DNA from: Hydrococcus rivularis NIES-593
GTDB lineage: Bacteria > Cyanobacteriota > Cyanobacteriia > Cyanobacteriales > Microcystaceae
DNA length: 55,221 nt
Assembly: GCF_001904635.1 (NCBI RefSeq)
Contig: NZ_MRCB01000013.1
Coordinates: 76,305-131,525 of the forward strand
Reading direction: 5' to 3'
Below, in pieces: positions 8,747 through 16,961 of this stretch. Every line of letters starts with the position of its first letter. Position 1 is the first letter of the stretch. Made by a program: the position numbers and the translations under genes. The notes below the pieces were generated by a model. That model was not told the DNA's origin, did no database searches, and saw only the letters and a list, made by a program, of their open reading frames with translations.

Positions 8747-9493
8747 ATGGCTTCATTTTTATTCATCACTGACTTAGACAATACCTTAGTAGGCGACGAC
8801 ATTGCCCTGCAAACCCTCAATCAAAAACTCAGCCAACATCGCCAGGAATATAGTACAAAAATCGTGTATGCGACTGGGCGATCGCTTTATCTTTATCAAC
8901 AAATTGCCAAAGAGAAATCCCTCTTGCCTCCAGATGCATTAATTACCTCTGTCGGGACTGAAATTTACTTGAACCCCAATGAGAGAAAATTTGACTGGGA
9001 GTGGGCAGAAATATTATCTCAAGGATGGGATCGAGACGAAATTTGCGCGATCGCGAGTCATTTTAGCGACTTAGTACCTCAACCGCGATCGGAACAAAAT
9101 GCCTTCAAAGTCAGTTACTATATTACCGAACAAGCTGCTGCTGAAGTACTCCCCAGATTAGAATCAACCTTGTCGCAGCATGGTTTACAAACCAAATTAA
9201 TCTACAGTGCCAGTCAGGATCTCGATATTTTACCCAGTAGAGGAGACAAAGGACTTGCCGTACAATTTCTGCGACAAAAACTAGAAATTGATGCGCAACA
9301 AACCGTCGTCTGTGGCGATTCTGGCAACGATATCGCCCTATTTCGAGGAGAAGAACGAGGCATTATCGTCGGTAATGCCAAACCAGAATTGCGGCAATGG
9401 TATCAAGAAAACCAAACCGATTATCGATATTTTGCCCAAGCTTACTATGCCAACGGCATTCTAGAAGGTCTACAATACTTTAACTTTCTCTAA
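8747..9493 (+). CDS. spp: Sucrose-phosphate phosphatase
   Basis: A 248-residue HAD-superfamily phosphatase releasing sucrose from sucrose-6-phosphate. HAD motif I is FITDLDNTLVGDD (residues 6-18), with the nucleophile and general acid Asp. Motif II is YATGRS. The cap domain includes GTEIYL and KVSYYI. Motifs III/IV are the Lys-bearing RGDKGLAV and CGDSGNDIALF near residue 190. The sequence ends right after the HAD fold, the short form usual in cyanobacteria; plant enzymes have an extra C-terminal domain. Sucrose is a compatible solute in cyanobacteria. No sucrose-phosphate synthase is in the window. Confidence 0.92.
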   Translation: MASFLFITDLDNTLVGDDIALQTLNQKLSQHRQEYSTKIVYATGRSLYLYQQIAKEKSLLPPDALITSVGTEIYLNPNERKFDWEWAEILSQGWDRDEICAIASHFSDLVPQPRSEQNAFKVSYYITEQAAAEVLPRLESTLSQHGLQTKLIYSASQDLDILPSRGDKGLAVQFLRQKLEIDAQQTVVCGDSGNDIALFRGEERGIIVGNAKPELRQWYQENQTDYRYFAQAYYANGILEGLQYFNFL

Positions 9494-9521
9494 TCCTTCT
9501 TCCTCTGCGTCTCTGCGCGAC

Positions 9522-9562
9522 GGCACTCTATATGCGCCCGCAGGTGGCGCATATAGAGTGCC
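9522..9562. repeat. Perfect 17-bp inverted repeat upstream of ruvA
   Basis: The arms 9522-9538 (GGCACTCTATATGCGCC) and 9546-9562 are exact reverse complements around the 7-base loop CGCAGGT. It ends about 20 bases before the ruvA start. There is no T-run on either strand, so it is more like a dispersed palindromic repeat or a leader structure than an intrinsic terminator. Confidence 0.85.
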
Positions 9563-9582
9563 TCCTCTGGGTGAGATAAAAC

Positions 9583-10221
9583 ATGATTAACTACCTCAAA
9601 GGCAAGACAATTGAAATTCTCAAAAACACCAACAATCGCATCATTCTCATTCTAGAAGTCAATCAAATTGGTTACGAAATCCAAATCCCTTCTCGCCTCG
9701 CCCGCAAATTATCTGCCGATAATTCAGAACTCATTCAAATTTTTACGCACCTACAAATCCAGGAAGATCGACAGATTCTTTATGGTTTTTCTTCAGCAGC
9801 AGAACGAGATTTATTTCGGCAATTAATTAGCGTCAGTGGCATTGGTACGCAACTCGCGATCGCGCTAATCGATACTCTAGGATTAGAAGAATTAGTTCAA
9901 GCAATTGTTACGGGAAATACCAAAACTTTAGCCAAAACTCCTGGCGTAGGCGCAAAAACTGCCGAACGAATTGCCCTAGAACTCAAAACCAAATTAGCCC
10001 AATGGCGACAAGTAGTCGGCGCAACCGTCTCTAGTGCATCTGCCATTCCTCGTGCTGAAATTCTCGAAGATGTCGAGATGACCTTATTAGCTTTGGGCTA
10101 TACCAACGAGGAAATTAACCAAGCATTATCTGCTTTGAGTAAAGACAATCAAATGTTGAAAAATCCTCATGTAGAAGAATGGATTAGAAGCGCGATCGCT
10201 ATTTTGAGTACCGATAAGTAG
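9583..10221 (+). CDS. ruvA: Holliday junction branch migration protein RuvA
   Basis: A 212-residue subunit that binds Holliday junctions as a tetramer and loads RuvB. The N-terminal OB-fold (MINYLKGKTIEIL to about residue 65) is followed by two helix-hairpin-helix motifs (LISVSGIGTQLAIALID and LAKTPGVGAKTAERIALELKTKL, about residues 73-130). A variable linker and the C-terminal RuvB-binding three-helix domain (VEMTLLALGYTNEEINQAL) end the protein. Length and order are normal. A perfect hairpin precedes the start. It converges with sir. Confidence 0.96.
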   Translation: MINYLKGKTIEILKNTNNRIILILEVNQIGYEIQIPSRLARKLSADNSELIQIFTHLQIQEDRQILYGFSSAAERDLFRQLISVSGIGTQLAIALIDTLGLEELVQAIVTGNTKTLAKTPGVGAKTAERIALELKTKLAQWRQVVGATVSSASAIPRAEILEDVEMTLLALGYTNEEINQALSALSKDNQMLKNPHVEEWIRSAIAILSTDK

Positions 10222-10270
10222 GGCATGGTATTATCATGCTCCCTGGTTGAGTGACAAAACTCAGATCGCC

Positions 10271-10405
10271 CTCACCCTAACCCCCCTCCTGTTCCGGGAG
10301 AGGGGCTTTCAACTTAAAACTTTTGCCTGAGTCCCTAAACTTTTGCCTGAGTCCCTTTGCCTCTTGTGGGAGAAGGGATTTAGGGATGAGGGAACAAAGA
10401 TTTGT
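10271..10405. repeat. Intergenic repeat with a 20-bp tandem duplication
   Basis: The spacer between the convergent genes ruvA and sir contains C-rich and G-rich blocks able to pair (CCCCTCC / GGGAGAGGGG around 10283-10305), of the kind dispersed in cyanobacterial spacers. It is followed by an exact 20-base direct duplication, 10317-10336 and 10337-10356. The hairpin may terminate ruvA; no coding is seen. Confidence 0.65.
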
Positions 10406-10432
10406 TAGTCAACCAGTCCATGCCCCTCCTGG

Positions 10433-12358
10433 TTAACGATCGCCTAAATACGCTTCCAGTGCCTCGGCGACGATTTGATTCATCGGTTTTTCTTGCTTGA
10501 TCGAAGCTTCTTTAAGACGGGCAAACAATTCGTCGCGGACGCTGACTCGATTCTGATTTTTGCGAATTCTGCGAGACTTACTTAACTTTGCATAACTCCC
10601 TAATTCGTAGGAGGCAGAAAATTCCCGCAATGCCTCAAAACCGACGCGATGACAAAACTCGCCAAAACTTTCTTTCGATCGCTTATTTTGTTTGAAGTAA
10701 ACAAAAATTGGCTCAAAAAAGCCTTCCAAATTAGAAATATGCAATTTATCTTCATAAGCTTGCGCCAATCTAGTTTGATCGGGCGTTCCGCCCAGCCACA
10801 CTTGATAGACATCGGGGGCTATACCGACAAACCCTAATTCTGCCATGTAAGGTCTAGCGCAGCCATTGGGACATCCCGTCATGCGGATGACAAAGTGTTC
10901 CTTAGCTAGTCCCAGTTTATCGAGCAATGCGCGAATGCGATCGATTGCCCCAGGAAGCGCCCGTTCTGATTCCGCGATCGCGAGTCCGCAGGTAGGCAGC
11001 GCGGGACAAGCCATAGAATAGCGTACCAAAGGATCGATTTCTTTGGGATCGGTGATAATGCCGTGCTGGTGTAGAGTGTCTTCAATCGCCGATTTCTGCG
11101 ATGGTTCGATTTCGTAGAGAATGACGTTATGGTTGGGAGTTAGACGAATCGGCAGGTTAAATTGCTCGACAATTTTGCGCAGGGCGGTTTTTAATTGGAA
11201 GCTACCTTCATCTTTAATGCGACCATTTTCGACGGAAATCCCCAGAAATAGCTTGCCATCTCCCTGTTCGTGCCAGCCTAGGTAATCTTGATATTTCCAG
11301 TTTGGTAGAGGTTTGAAGGGAGCTAATTTTTTCCCAAAATATTCCTCTACCTTGGCGCGGAATTTCTCTACGCCCCAATCGTGCAGGAGATATTTCATTC
11401 TGGCATGACGACGATTGGCGCGATCGCCATAATCCCTCTGCGTGGCAACAATTGCTTTCATCAAGTCGTAGACATCTTCCTTGTCTACGTATCCGATGGG
11501 ATCTGCCATGCGAGGAAATGTCTCTTCTTTATTGTGAGTGCGACCTAACCCTCCGCCTGCTAGGACATTAAAGCCTTCGAGTTCTCCTTTTCTATTCGTA
11601 ATAACAACCAAACAAACGTCATTGGTGTAGAGATCGACTGAATTATCCCCAGGTACTGTAACGCAACATTTGAACTTACGGGGCATATAGCGATCGCCAT
11701 AAATCGGTTCTTCCTTATCGGGGAAAATCGTACCGTTGACATTACGCCCTCTTGCTGCCTTGACTTCTGGGGCTTCTTCGGCACTGATGACCTTTTCTCC
11801 ATCAAGCCAAATTTCGTAATAAGCGCCCGTCTGGGGAGCTAATAAATCGGCGACATTATTAGCATATTCCCAAGCATACTGATATTCTGGGCGGTTTTTG
11901 TAGGGGGCGGGCGGTGCCATAACGTTGCGATTGAGGTCGCCACAAGCGCCTAAAGTCGATCCCATATTGCGCACGATCGCGGATAGGGCTGCCTTAAGAT
12001 TTTTCTTGAGAATGCCGTGAAGCTGAAATCCCTGACGAGTCGTAACTCGTAGCGTATGGTTGCCGTATTCGTCCGCGAGGCGATCTAGGGTAAGATATAG
12101 CCGTGCTGGAATAAAGCCTCCCGGACTTCTGGTGCGCAGCATGAATTGATAGTCTTTTTCCTGCCCTTTAACCCGGTTATCGCGATTATCTTGTTGATAG
12201 GAGCCATGAAACTTGAGAATTTGAACGGCATCTTCGCCAAAGTGAGTCGTATCTTCTAGCAGTTGAGTCGCCAAAGGTTCGCGTAAAAAATTACTGCGCT
12301 CTTTAATTCCTTCTACCTTAGAAAGTTTTTGCGTTGACGAAACTGGAGTATTAACCAT
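10433..12358 (-). CDS. sir: Ferredoxin-sulfite reductase with a C-terminal ribbon-helix-helix-like extension
   Basis: A 641-residue enzyme reducing sulfite to sulfide with six electrons from ferredoxin, for sulfur assimilation. Two nitrite/sulfite reductase repeats are visible. The cysteines holding the 4Fe-4S cluster and siroheme are at C451, C457, C496 and C500 ([26 protein letters not shown]). [14 protein letters not shown] is the conserved siroheme/sulfite-binding Arg region. The catalytic part ends near residue 590. Residues about 604-637 ([16 protein letters not shown], then [13 protein letters not shown]) look like a ribbon-helix-helix DNA-binding unit. Upstream is a 350-base spacer shared with the divergent cryptochrome gene. 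Confidence 0.95.
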   Translation of the reverse strand: MVNTPVSSTQKLSKVEGIKERSNFLREPLATQLLEDTTHFGEDAVQILKFHGSYQQDNRDNRVKGQEKDYQFMLRTRSPGGFIPARLYLTLDRLADEYGNHTLRVTTRQGFQLHGILKKNLKAALSAIVRNMGSTLGACGDLNRNVMAPPAPYKNRPEYQYAWEYANNVADLLAPQTGAYYEIWLDGEKVISAEEAPEVKAARGRNVNGTIFPDKEEPIYGDRYMPRKFKCCVTVPGDNSVDLYTNDVCLVVITNRKGELEGFNVLAGGGLGRTHNKEETFPRMADPIGYVDKEDVYDLMKAIVATQRDYGDRANRRHARMKYLLHDWGVEKFRAKVEEYFGKKLAPFKPLPNWKYQDYLGWHEQGDGKLFLGISVENGRIKDEGSFQLKTALRKIVEQFNLPIRLTPNHNVILYEIEPSQKSAIEDTLHQHGIITDPKEIDPLVRYSMACPALPTCGLAIAESERALPGAIDRIRALLDKLGLAKEHFVIRMTGCPNGCARPYMAELGFVGIAPDVYQVWLGGTPDQTRLAQAYEDKLHISNLEGFFEPIFVYFKQNKRSKESFGEFCHRVGFEALREFSASYELGSYAKLSKSRRIRKNQNRVSVRDELFARLKEASIKQEKPMNQIVAEALEAYLGDR

Positions 12359-12711
12359 TGGAATAAATACTGAATTATAGCTATTAGCGGATCGAGATTT
12401 TAGCCACTGCTTCTATCTTAACCGTTAGCGATCGCCATCAAGTCTTTAAAAATTGTGACATAAATCTATCTTTTATATCTACGACGGAGACGGAAATAAT
12501 CCCAGTACTAATCGATGATTGATCGGGCACGCGATTCTTGCGTATAAAGAAGACTATTTTCTATATCGCGGCGATGAAATTTAAATCGGTCAAAATCCAA
12601 AAATTTAGAGAGTTATTAGCCATCGAGCCAAGCAAGATAAACCAATTTCAAACAAGCTAGACTATATATTAAGTTCTGTAAATAGAAACAATCTATCTCT
12701 TAACTATAAAC
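12359..12711. promoter_or_regulatory. Divergent promoter spacer between sir and the DASH cryptochrome
   Basis: This 353-base AT-rich spacer separates two genes transcribed away from each other, so it must hold both promoters. I see no convincing NtcA palindrome (GTA-N8-TAC), no strong -35/-10 pair and no open frame. One HIP1 octamer lies near 12430. Confidence 0.45.
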
Positions 12712-14178
12712 ATGACTAGCCAACGAATTTTAATCTGGTATAGAAACGATCTGCGCATACACGATAACAAACTAATCTATCAAGCACTAAAAGAAAAAGC
12801 TCAAATAATACCAGTGTATTGCTTTGACAAAAGACAATTTAGACAAACCCATTTTGGCTTTCCAAAAACAGGGAAATTTCGCGCACAATTTTTGCGAGAG
12901 AGCGTTGCCGATTTGCGAAATTCTCTACAAAAACTCGGCAGTAATTTAATTGTACGTCTAGGATTCCCAGAAAAAATTATACCCGATCTCGCTCAAGAAC
13001 TAAATATCGATGCCGTTTACTATCACGAGGAAGTTACATTCGAAGAATTAGCCGTCGAAAAATCGCTCAAAAAAGCTTTATCTCAAATAGGAGTAAAAGT
13101 CAATAGCTTCTGGGGCGCTACGCTTTATCATCCCGATAATCTACCTTTTAAAATACACCAAATACCCGAACTTTTTACTAACTTTCGCAAACAACTCGAA
13201 AAAAAATCTACAATCGATCCAACCTTACCATCTCCGCAAAAATTACCTCCACTACCAGAAGTAGATCCAGGAGAAATTCCCCAGCTATTGGACTTAGGAA
13301 TTGAGGAACCTATATCTGACGAACGATCTGTTCTGAGGTTTCAAGGAGGAGAAACAAAAGGATTGGCACGGCTACATAATTATTTTTGGGAAAAAGATCG
13401 TCTCAGAGTTTATAAAGAAACTCGTAATGGCATGCTAGGTTCAGATTATTCATCGAAGTTTTCTCCTTGGCTAGCTTTAGGCTGTTTATCTCCTCGCCTG
13501 ATTTACGAACAAGTGCAAAAATATGAGTCAGAAAGAATTAAAAATGATTCCACTTATTGGTTAGTTTTTGAATTGCTGTGGCGAGATTTTTTTAGATTTA
13601 TTTGTGCCAAGCATGGCAATAAAATCTTTCATGAATCTGGCTTGCAAGGAATAGATATCCCTTGGAAAGAAGACTGGAAAAGATTTCAACTGTGGCAGAA
13701 AGGAAAGACAGGTTATCCCCTAGTTGATGCTAACATGCGAGAATTAGCAGCAACGGGATTTATGTCGAACCGAGGCAGACAAAATGTTGCTAGTTTCTTG
13801 ACAAAAAATTTAGGAATTAATTGGCAGATGGGTGCAGAATGGTTTGAGTCTTTATTAATTGACTATGATGTATGCAGTAATTATGGAAATTGGAATTATA
13901 CGGCTGGCGTAGGAAATGATGCCCGTGGGTTTCGATATTTTAATATTCCCAAACAGTCTAAAGATTACGATCCTAAAGGAGATTATCTGAGACATTGGTT
14001 GTCAGAATTAGCTTCTCTTCCAGGCGAGAAAATTCACGAACCTTGGAAATTATCCCAGGAAGAACAAAAGCATTTTGGAGTCAGGCTGGGAGTAGATTAT
14101 CCGCGTCCAGTAGTCGATTTTTTCCAGTCAGTTAAAAACAATGAACAAATTTATCAAGCTGCTGTATATCGCAGGTAA
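12712..14178 (+). CDS. DASH-type cryptochrome (single-stranded DNA photolyase family)
   Basis: A 488-residue FAD protein of the photolyase/cryptochrome superfamily. The N-terminal antenna domain (RILIWYRNDLRIHDN, then PVYCFDKR near residue 37) has the DASH-typical FGFPKTGKFRAQFL segment, and YYHEEVTFEE near 105 is also typical of DASH proteins. The FAD domain has WLALGCLSPR, LLWRDFFRF, the GKTGYPLVDANMRELAATGFMSNRGRQ stretch and YDVCSNYGNWNYTAG. DASH proteins repair cyclobutane dimers in single-stranded DNA in vitro and bind a folate antenna; a signalling role is debated. It is probably monocistronic, with repeats downstream. Confidence 0.92.
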   Translation: MTSQRILIWYRNDLRIHDNKLIYQALKEKAQIIPVYCFDKRQFRQTHFGFPKTGKFRAQFLRESVADLRNSLQKLGSNLIVRLGFPEKIIPDLAQELNIDAVYYHEEVTFEELAVEKSLKKALSQIGVKVNSFWGATLYHPDNLPFKIHQIPELFTNFRKQLEKKSTIDPTLPSPQKLPPLPEVDPGEIPQLLDLGIEEPISDERSVLRFQGGETKGLARLHNYFWEKDRLRVYKETRNGMLGSDYSSKFSPWLALGCLSPRLIYEQVQKYESERIKNDSTYWLVFELLWRDFFRFICAKHGNKIFHESGLQGIDIPWKEDWKRFQLWQKGKTGYPLVDANMRELAATGFMSNRGRQNVASFLTKNLGINWQMGAEWFESLLIDYDVCSNYGNWNYTAGVGNDARGFRYFNIPKQSKDYDPKGDYLRHWLSELASLPGEKIHEPWKLSQEEQKHFGVRLGVDYPRPVVDFFQSVKNNEQIYQAAVYRR

Positions 14179-14292
14179 TATCATTTTTCAATTCATCAGA
14201 TACAAATCCAGTTTTGTAGAAGCATGAGTATGCTCCTAAAAATTGAATGTGTCATGTTATTTTTGTTTAAAATTAGTATAAGCCAAGCCAGC

Positions 14293-14462
14293 TGAGATCT
14301 TGCACTCTTTACAACAGATGCCTGGAAATCAATTTCCAGGCTTACATATTAAGTCCATTAAAATGGACTGAAACACTTCTCTATTCGTCTTTAGACGGCT
14401 TAAAGTATAAGGCAACGATAGAACATTGCTGACAGAGTATTGAGAATGATGCAAGATCTCGG
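14293..14462. mobile_element. Three-hairpin inverted-end element, copy A
   Basis: A 165-170 base element bounded by GAGATCTTGCA (start) and TGCAAGATCTC (end). Three internal hairpins are visible: GCCTGGAAA / TTTCCAGGC (14320-14341), AGTCCATT / AATGGACT (14352-14369) and CGTC / GACG (14386-14397). The same ordered architecture recurs in copies B and C with different stem sequences. No open frame. I interpret it as a MITE-like non-autonomous element or a structured RNA repeat. Confidence 0.7.
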
Positions 14463-14481
14463 TTTAAACCGAGATCTTGCA
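14450..14481. repeat. 32-bp perfect palindrome joining copies A and B
   Basis: TGCAAGATCTCGGTTT is followed directly by its exact reverse complement, with no spacer. It is formed by the right end of copy A meeting the left end of copy B back to back. Confidence 0.9.
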
Positions 14482-14644
14482 CCTTTTGCATCAACGCCTA
14501 GAACTTCAGTTCTAGGCTCAAAGCTCAACTCGATTAAAATCGACTGAAATTCCTATCGGGTCTTTTTTATAAGACTTTTCGCTTGCACGAGAAATTCATT
14601 ACAACAACAGTTGTTGAGAATGGTGCAAGATCTTAGTTTAAACG
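14466..14644. mobile_element. Three-hairpin inverted-end element, copy B
   Basis: Left end GAGATCTTGCACC (14471 on), right end GGTGCAAGATCTTAG (ends near 14636). Hairpins: GCCTAGAAC / GTTCTAGGC (14496-14517), TCGATT / AATCGA (around 14530-14543), and GTCTT / AAGAC (around 14560-14575). Copy C (45126-45298) is about 80-90 percent similar to this copy. Non-coding. Confidence 0.72.
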
Positions 14645-14706
14645 GGGTTTAGCATTTTAGACAGAGAATTTATTCTCTGTCTACTTCTAGACTGACTACC
14701 ATAAGT

Positions 14707-16296
14707 TTAAAAATAAAGAAATCTCAACGACCAACTACTAATTCCCAAAACTAATAAAACTACCGTCAACCAATCTCCCCATTTTACGTACAAAGTTTGG
14801 GTTTGTCGCCGATAAATTGTATCGACATGAAGTTCATAAGTATTAATTCTAGAAATCCATAAAGTTTTGCCGCGAGGATCGACAACAGCAGAATAACCCG
14901 TATTCGTAGCTCTCGCTGCCCATCTGTCAGTTTCAATTGCTCGCATAACATCTAAAGCATGGTGTTGAGCGGGCATCGCTTTGCTATAATGAGCATTATT
15001 AGAAGCAGTAATGATAAACTCCCCTCCTCGTGACGCTTGGCGGCGAAAATGTTCTCCATAAGCTGAATCGTAGCAGATTCCTACAATTGCTCGTCCAAAG
15101 GGAGTATCAAATATCTGGTTTGGATTTCCTGCAATTTGTTGGTCGTCTAGAGGCGACAATCGCTTAATTACGCCGCCAATAATTTCTCTAAAAGGAATAT
15201 ATTCTCCAAAAGGTACTAAATTTACCTTGTGATAGCGGCTAAAAATGTCGCCCTTACCAGTAATGGTATATAGAGTATTAACGTAACCAAGTTCCTTGCC
15301 TGCAAACGCTCCTACCCAAGCAACAACGCCTTTTTCTTGAATAGTCGAGATAAGAGGACTACGCATCAAGTCGCTTGGAAAAAAAGGCAAAGCGCCTTCA
15401 GGCGTTAAGACTGCATCAACGCCTCGATCTGCTAAAATTTTGTAGCCGTTAGTGTAACCTTCAATGGCTTTACGAAACCCCTCAGCATAAAGCTTGATTT
15501 CATTCGGGATATTTCCTTGAATAATTCCAACTTTTATCCCTGTTTTGCTAGACTTCTCAACTGGTTGATTGTAAAGATAAAAGCCATATAAATGCAAGAT
15601 AAAACAGAGAGTTATAGGTAAAATTAGCAGAGGAAACTTGTCTCGTTGACTTTTTTTATTAGTAAAAATTAATGCCTCGGCAATCGATCCATTAATCGCT
15701 ACAATTAAAGCTGTAATCGTTGACGAGCCTGAAAATTGACCGAGTTGCAAAATTGCTAAATTGTAAGGACTTTGGGTATAAGATAAAGAACTCCACCACA
15801 AAGAACCCTGACTCCAAATCGATTCCAAACCACACCAAATAGCTGTTCCTATTAAAACTCGCAACAGAGCATCGATCGGAGTAAAATTATCTTTAAATCT
15901 TTTGAGTTTTAATTTCTCAAAAAAGGTCATTCCTAACGACCAAGCAACTACTAAAGCTGCTCCCCAAAAAGTAATAAATAACCAACAGAAAATCGCGATC
16001 GCTAAACTAGCTAACCAAGGAACTCCCATCCAAGTCATTGGATGGACACCAGTAATCCAAAATAAAGCTAAGCCATGATAGCCAAATCCCCAAGCAAGGG
16101 GAATCAGAACTTTTGAGTCGAAAAAAGGAGCTAGAAATGCTTTTTGGTTTAAAAACTTTAACTCAGTTTTTTGACTTTTAATCGTTAATATCCAAAGCGG
16201 TATTAAAGCAACCCACGCCAAATAAAAAGCGTTTGTAGGTGCGGGGGTAAGCCCCATTAATATTCCACCAAAGAGAGCAAATATAATTTGTCTCAT
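14707..16296 (-). CDS. lnt: Apolipoprotein N-acyltransferase
   Basis: A 529-residue inner-membrane enzyme that adds the third acyl chain to lipoproteins. The first roughly 240 residues hold six or seven hydrophobic segments (from LFGGILMGLTPAPTN onward). A carbon-nitrogen hydrolase domain follows from about 255 (IKVGIIQGNI). The catalytic triad is seen as Glu in LTPEGALPFF, Lys in YHKVNLVPFGEYIPF and Cys in VGICYDSAYGE. A C-terminal membrane segment closes the protein (LTVVLLVLGISSWSL). It is preceded on its strand, about 90 bases away, by the HAD/UbiA pair. Confidence 0.95.
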   Translation of the reverse strand: MRQIIFALFGGILMGLTPAPTNAFYLAWVALIPLWILTIKSQKTELKFLNQKAFLAPFFDSKVLIPLAWGFGYHGLALFWITGVHPMTWMGVPWLASLAIAIFCWLFITFWGAALVVAWSLGMTFFEKLKLKRFKDNFTPIDALLRVLIGTAIWCGLESIWSQGSLWWSSLSYTQSPYNLAILQLGQFSGSSTITALIVAINGSIAEALIFTNKKSQRDKFPLLILPITLCFILHLYGFYLYNQPVEKSSKTGIKVGIIQGNIPNEIKLYAEGFRKAIEGYTNGYKILADRGVDAVLTPEGALPFFPSDLMRSPLISTIQEKGVVAWVGAFAGKELGYVNTLYTITGKGDIFSRYHKVNLVPFGEYIPFREIIGGVIKRLSPLDDQQIAGNPNQIFDTPFGRAIVGICYDSAYGEHFRRQASRGGEFIITASNNAHYSKAMPAQHHALDVMRAIETDRWAARATNTGYSAVVDPRGKTLWISRINTYELHVDTIYRRQTQTLYVKWGDWLTVVLLVLGISSWSLRFLYF

Positions 16297-16388
16297 GCTC
16301 TAATTAAAAGTTACTTGTCCGAATTCAATGCATGTAACCAATCTAACCTGTGACGAAAGACAGATGACGAAGGACAAATGACTAAAAG

Positions 16389-16958
16389 TCAATCTAATTC
16401 CCAAAGTTCGCGATCGCAAGGATAGGGGATCTGTACCCATTTTCCAAACAGTTTTTCCCACCAACGCGGAGGATGGGGAAGACTAGCAACTTGAATGCAG
16501 GAGCAACCCGAAAAAAATGCTCCCATGACATCAGTATGCAAACTATCGCCGATGACTATAACTTGACTCGATTGAAGCTGCATTCGTTTTAGTGCCTTTC
16601 TAAAAGCAAAGGGCCATGGCTTGTGGGCAGGATTAATCGCTGGAATATCTAGGCGTTTAGACCAATAAAGCACTCGATGTTTTCGCTTGCCATTAGAGAG
16701 GATAAAGAACTCAAATCCTTGCGCTTTCGCTGTTTCGATCCAGGTTTCTGCATGGGGAGATAGATAGCGATCGTCTTCCGAAACCACGGTATTGTCTAGA
16801 TCGAGAATGATTCCCTCGATTCCTGCCATCTGGAGGGCTTCGATCTCGATGGCAGCTAAGGTAGGAACTCGTCGGCGAAAATTAATTCTTTCGAGAGTTT
16901 TTTGGCGACGACCGAGAGACTGAAGGGCGACAGTAAATAAAGAAAGTATTTTTAACAT
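16389..16958 (-). CDS. YqeG family HAD IIIA-type phosphatase
   Basis: A 189-residue HAD phosphatase. Motif I is GIILDLDNTVVSEDD (about residues 50-64) with both Asp residues, motif II is FILSNGKR, and motif IV is VIVIGDSLHTDVMGAF near residue 137. These match the YqeG/PGP1-like family, which includes phosphatidylglycerophosphate phosphatases in plants and yeast. That activity is a reasonable hypothesis here, relevant to thylakoid phosphatidylglycerol, but it is inferred. It begins 3 bases after the stop of the upstream UbiA-type gene, so the two are co-transcribed. Confidence 0.88.
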   Translation of the reverse strand: MLKILSLFTVALQSLGRRQKTLERINFRRRVPTLAAIEIEALQMAGIEGIILDLDNTVVSEDDRYLSPHAETWIETAKAQGFEFFILSNGKRKHRVLYWSKRLDIPAINPAHKPWPFAFRKALKRMQLQSSQVIVIGDSLHTDVMGAFFSGCSCIQVASLPHPPRWWEKLFGKWVQIPYPCDRELWELD

Positions 16959-16961
16959 CCG

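Noticed and set aside
10265-10305. rRNA- or tRNA-like structure in the ruvA-sir spacer
   Set aside because: The C-rich and G-rich blocks make only a simple hairpin of the kind repeated in other spacers.
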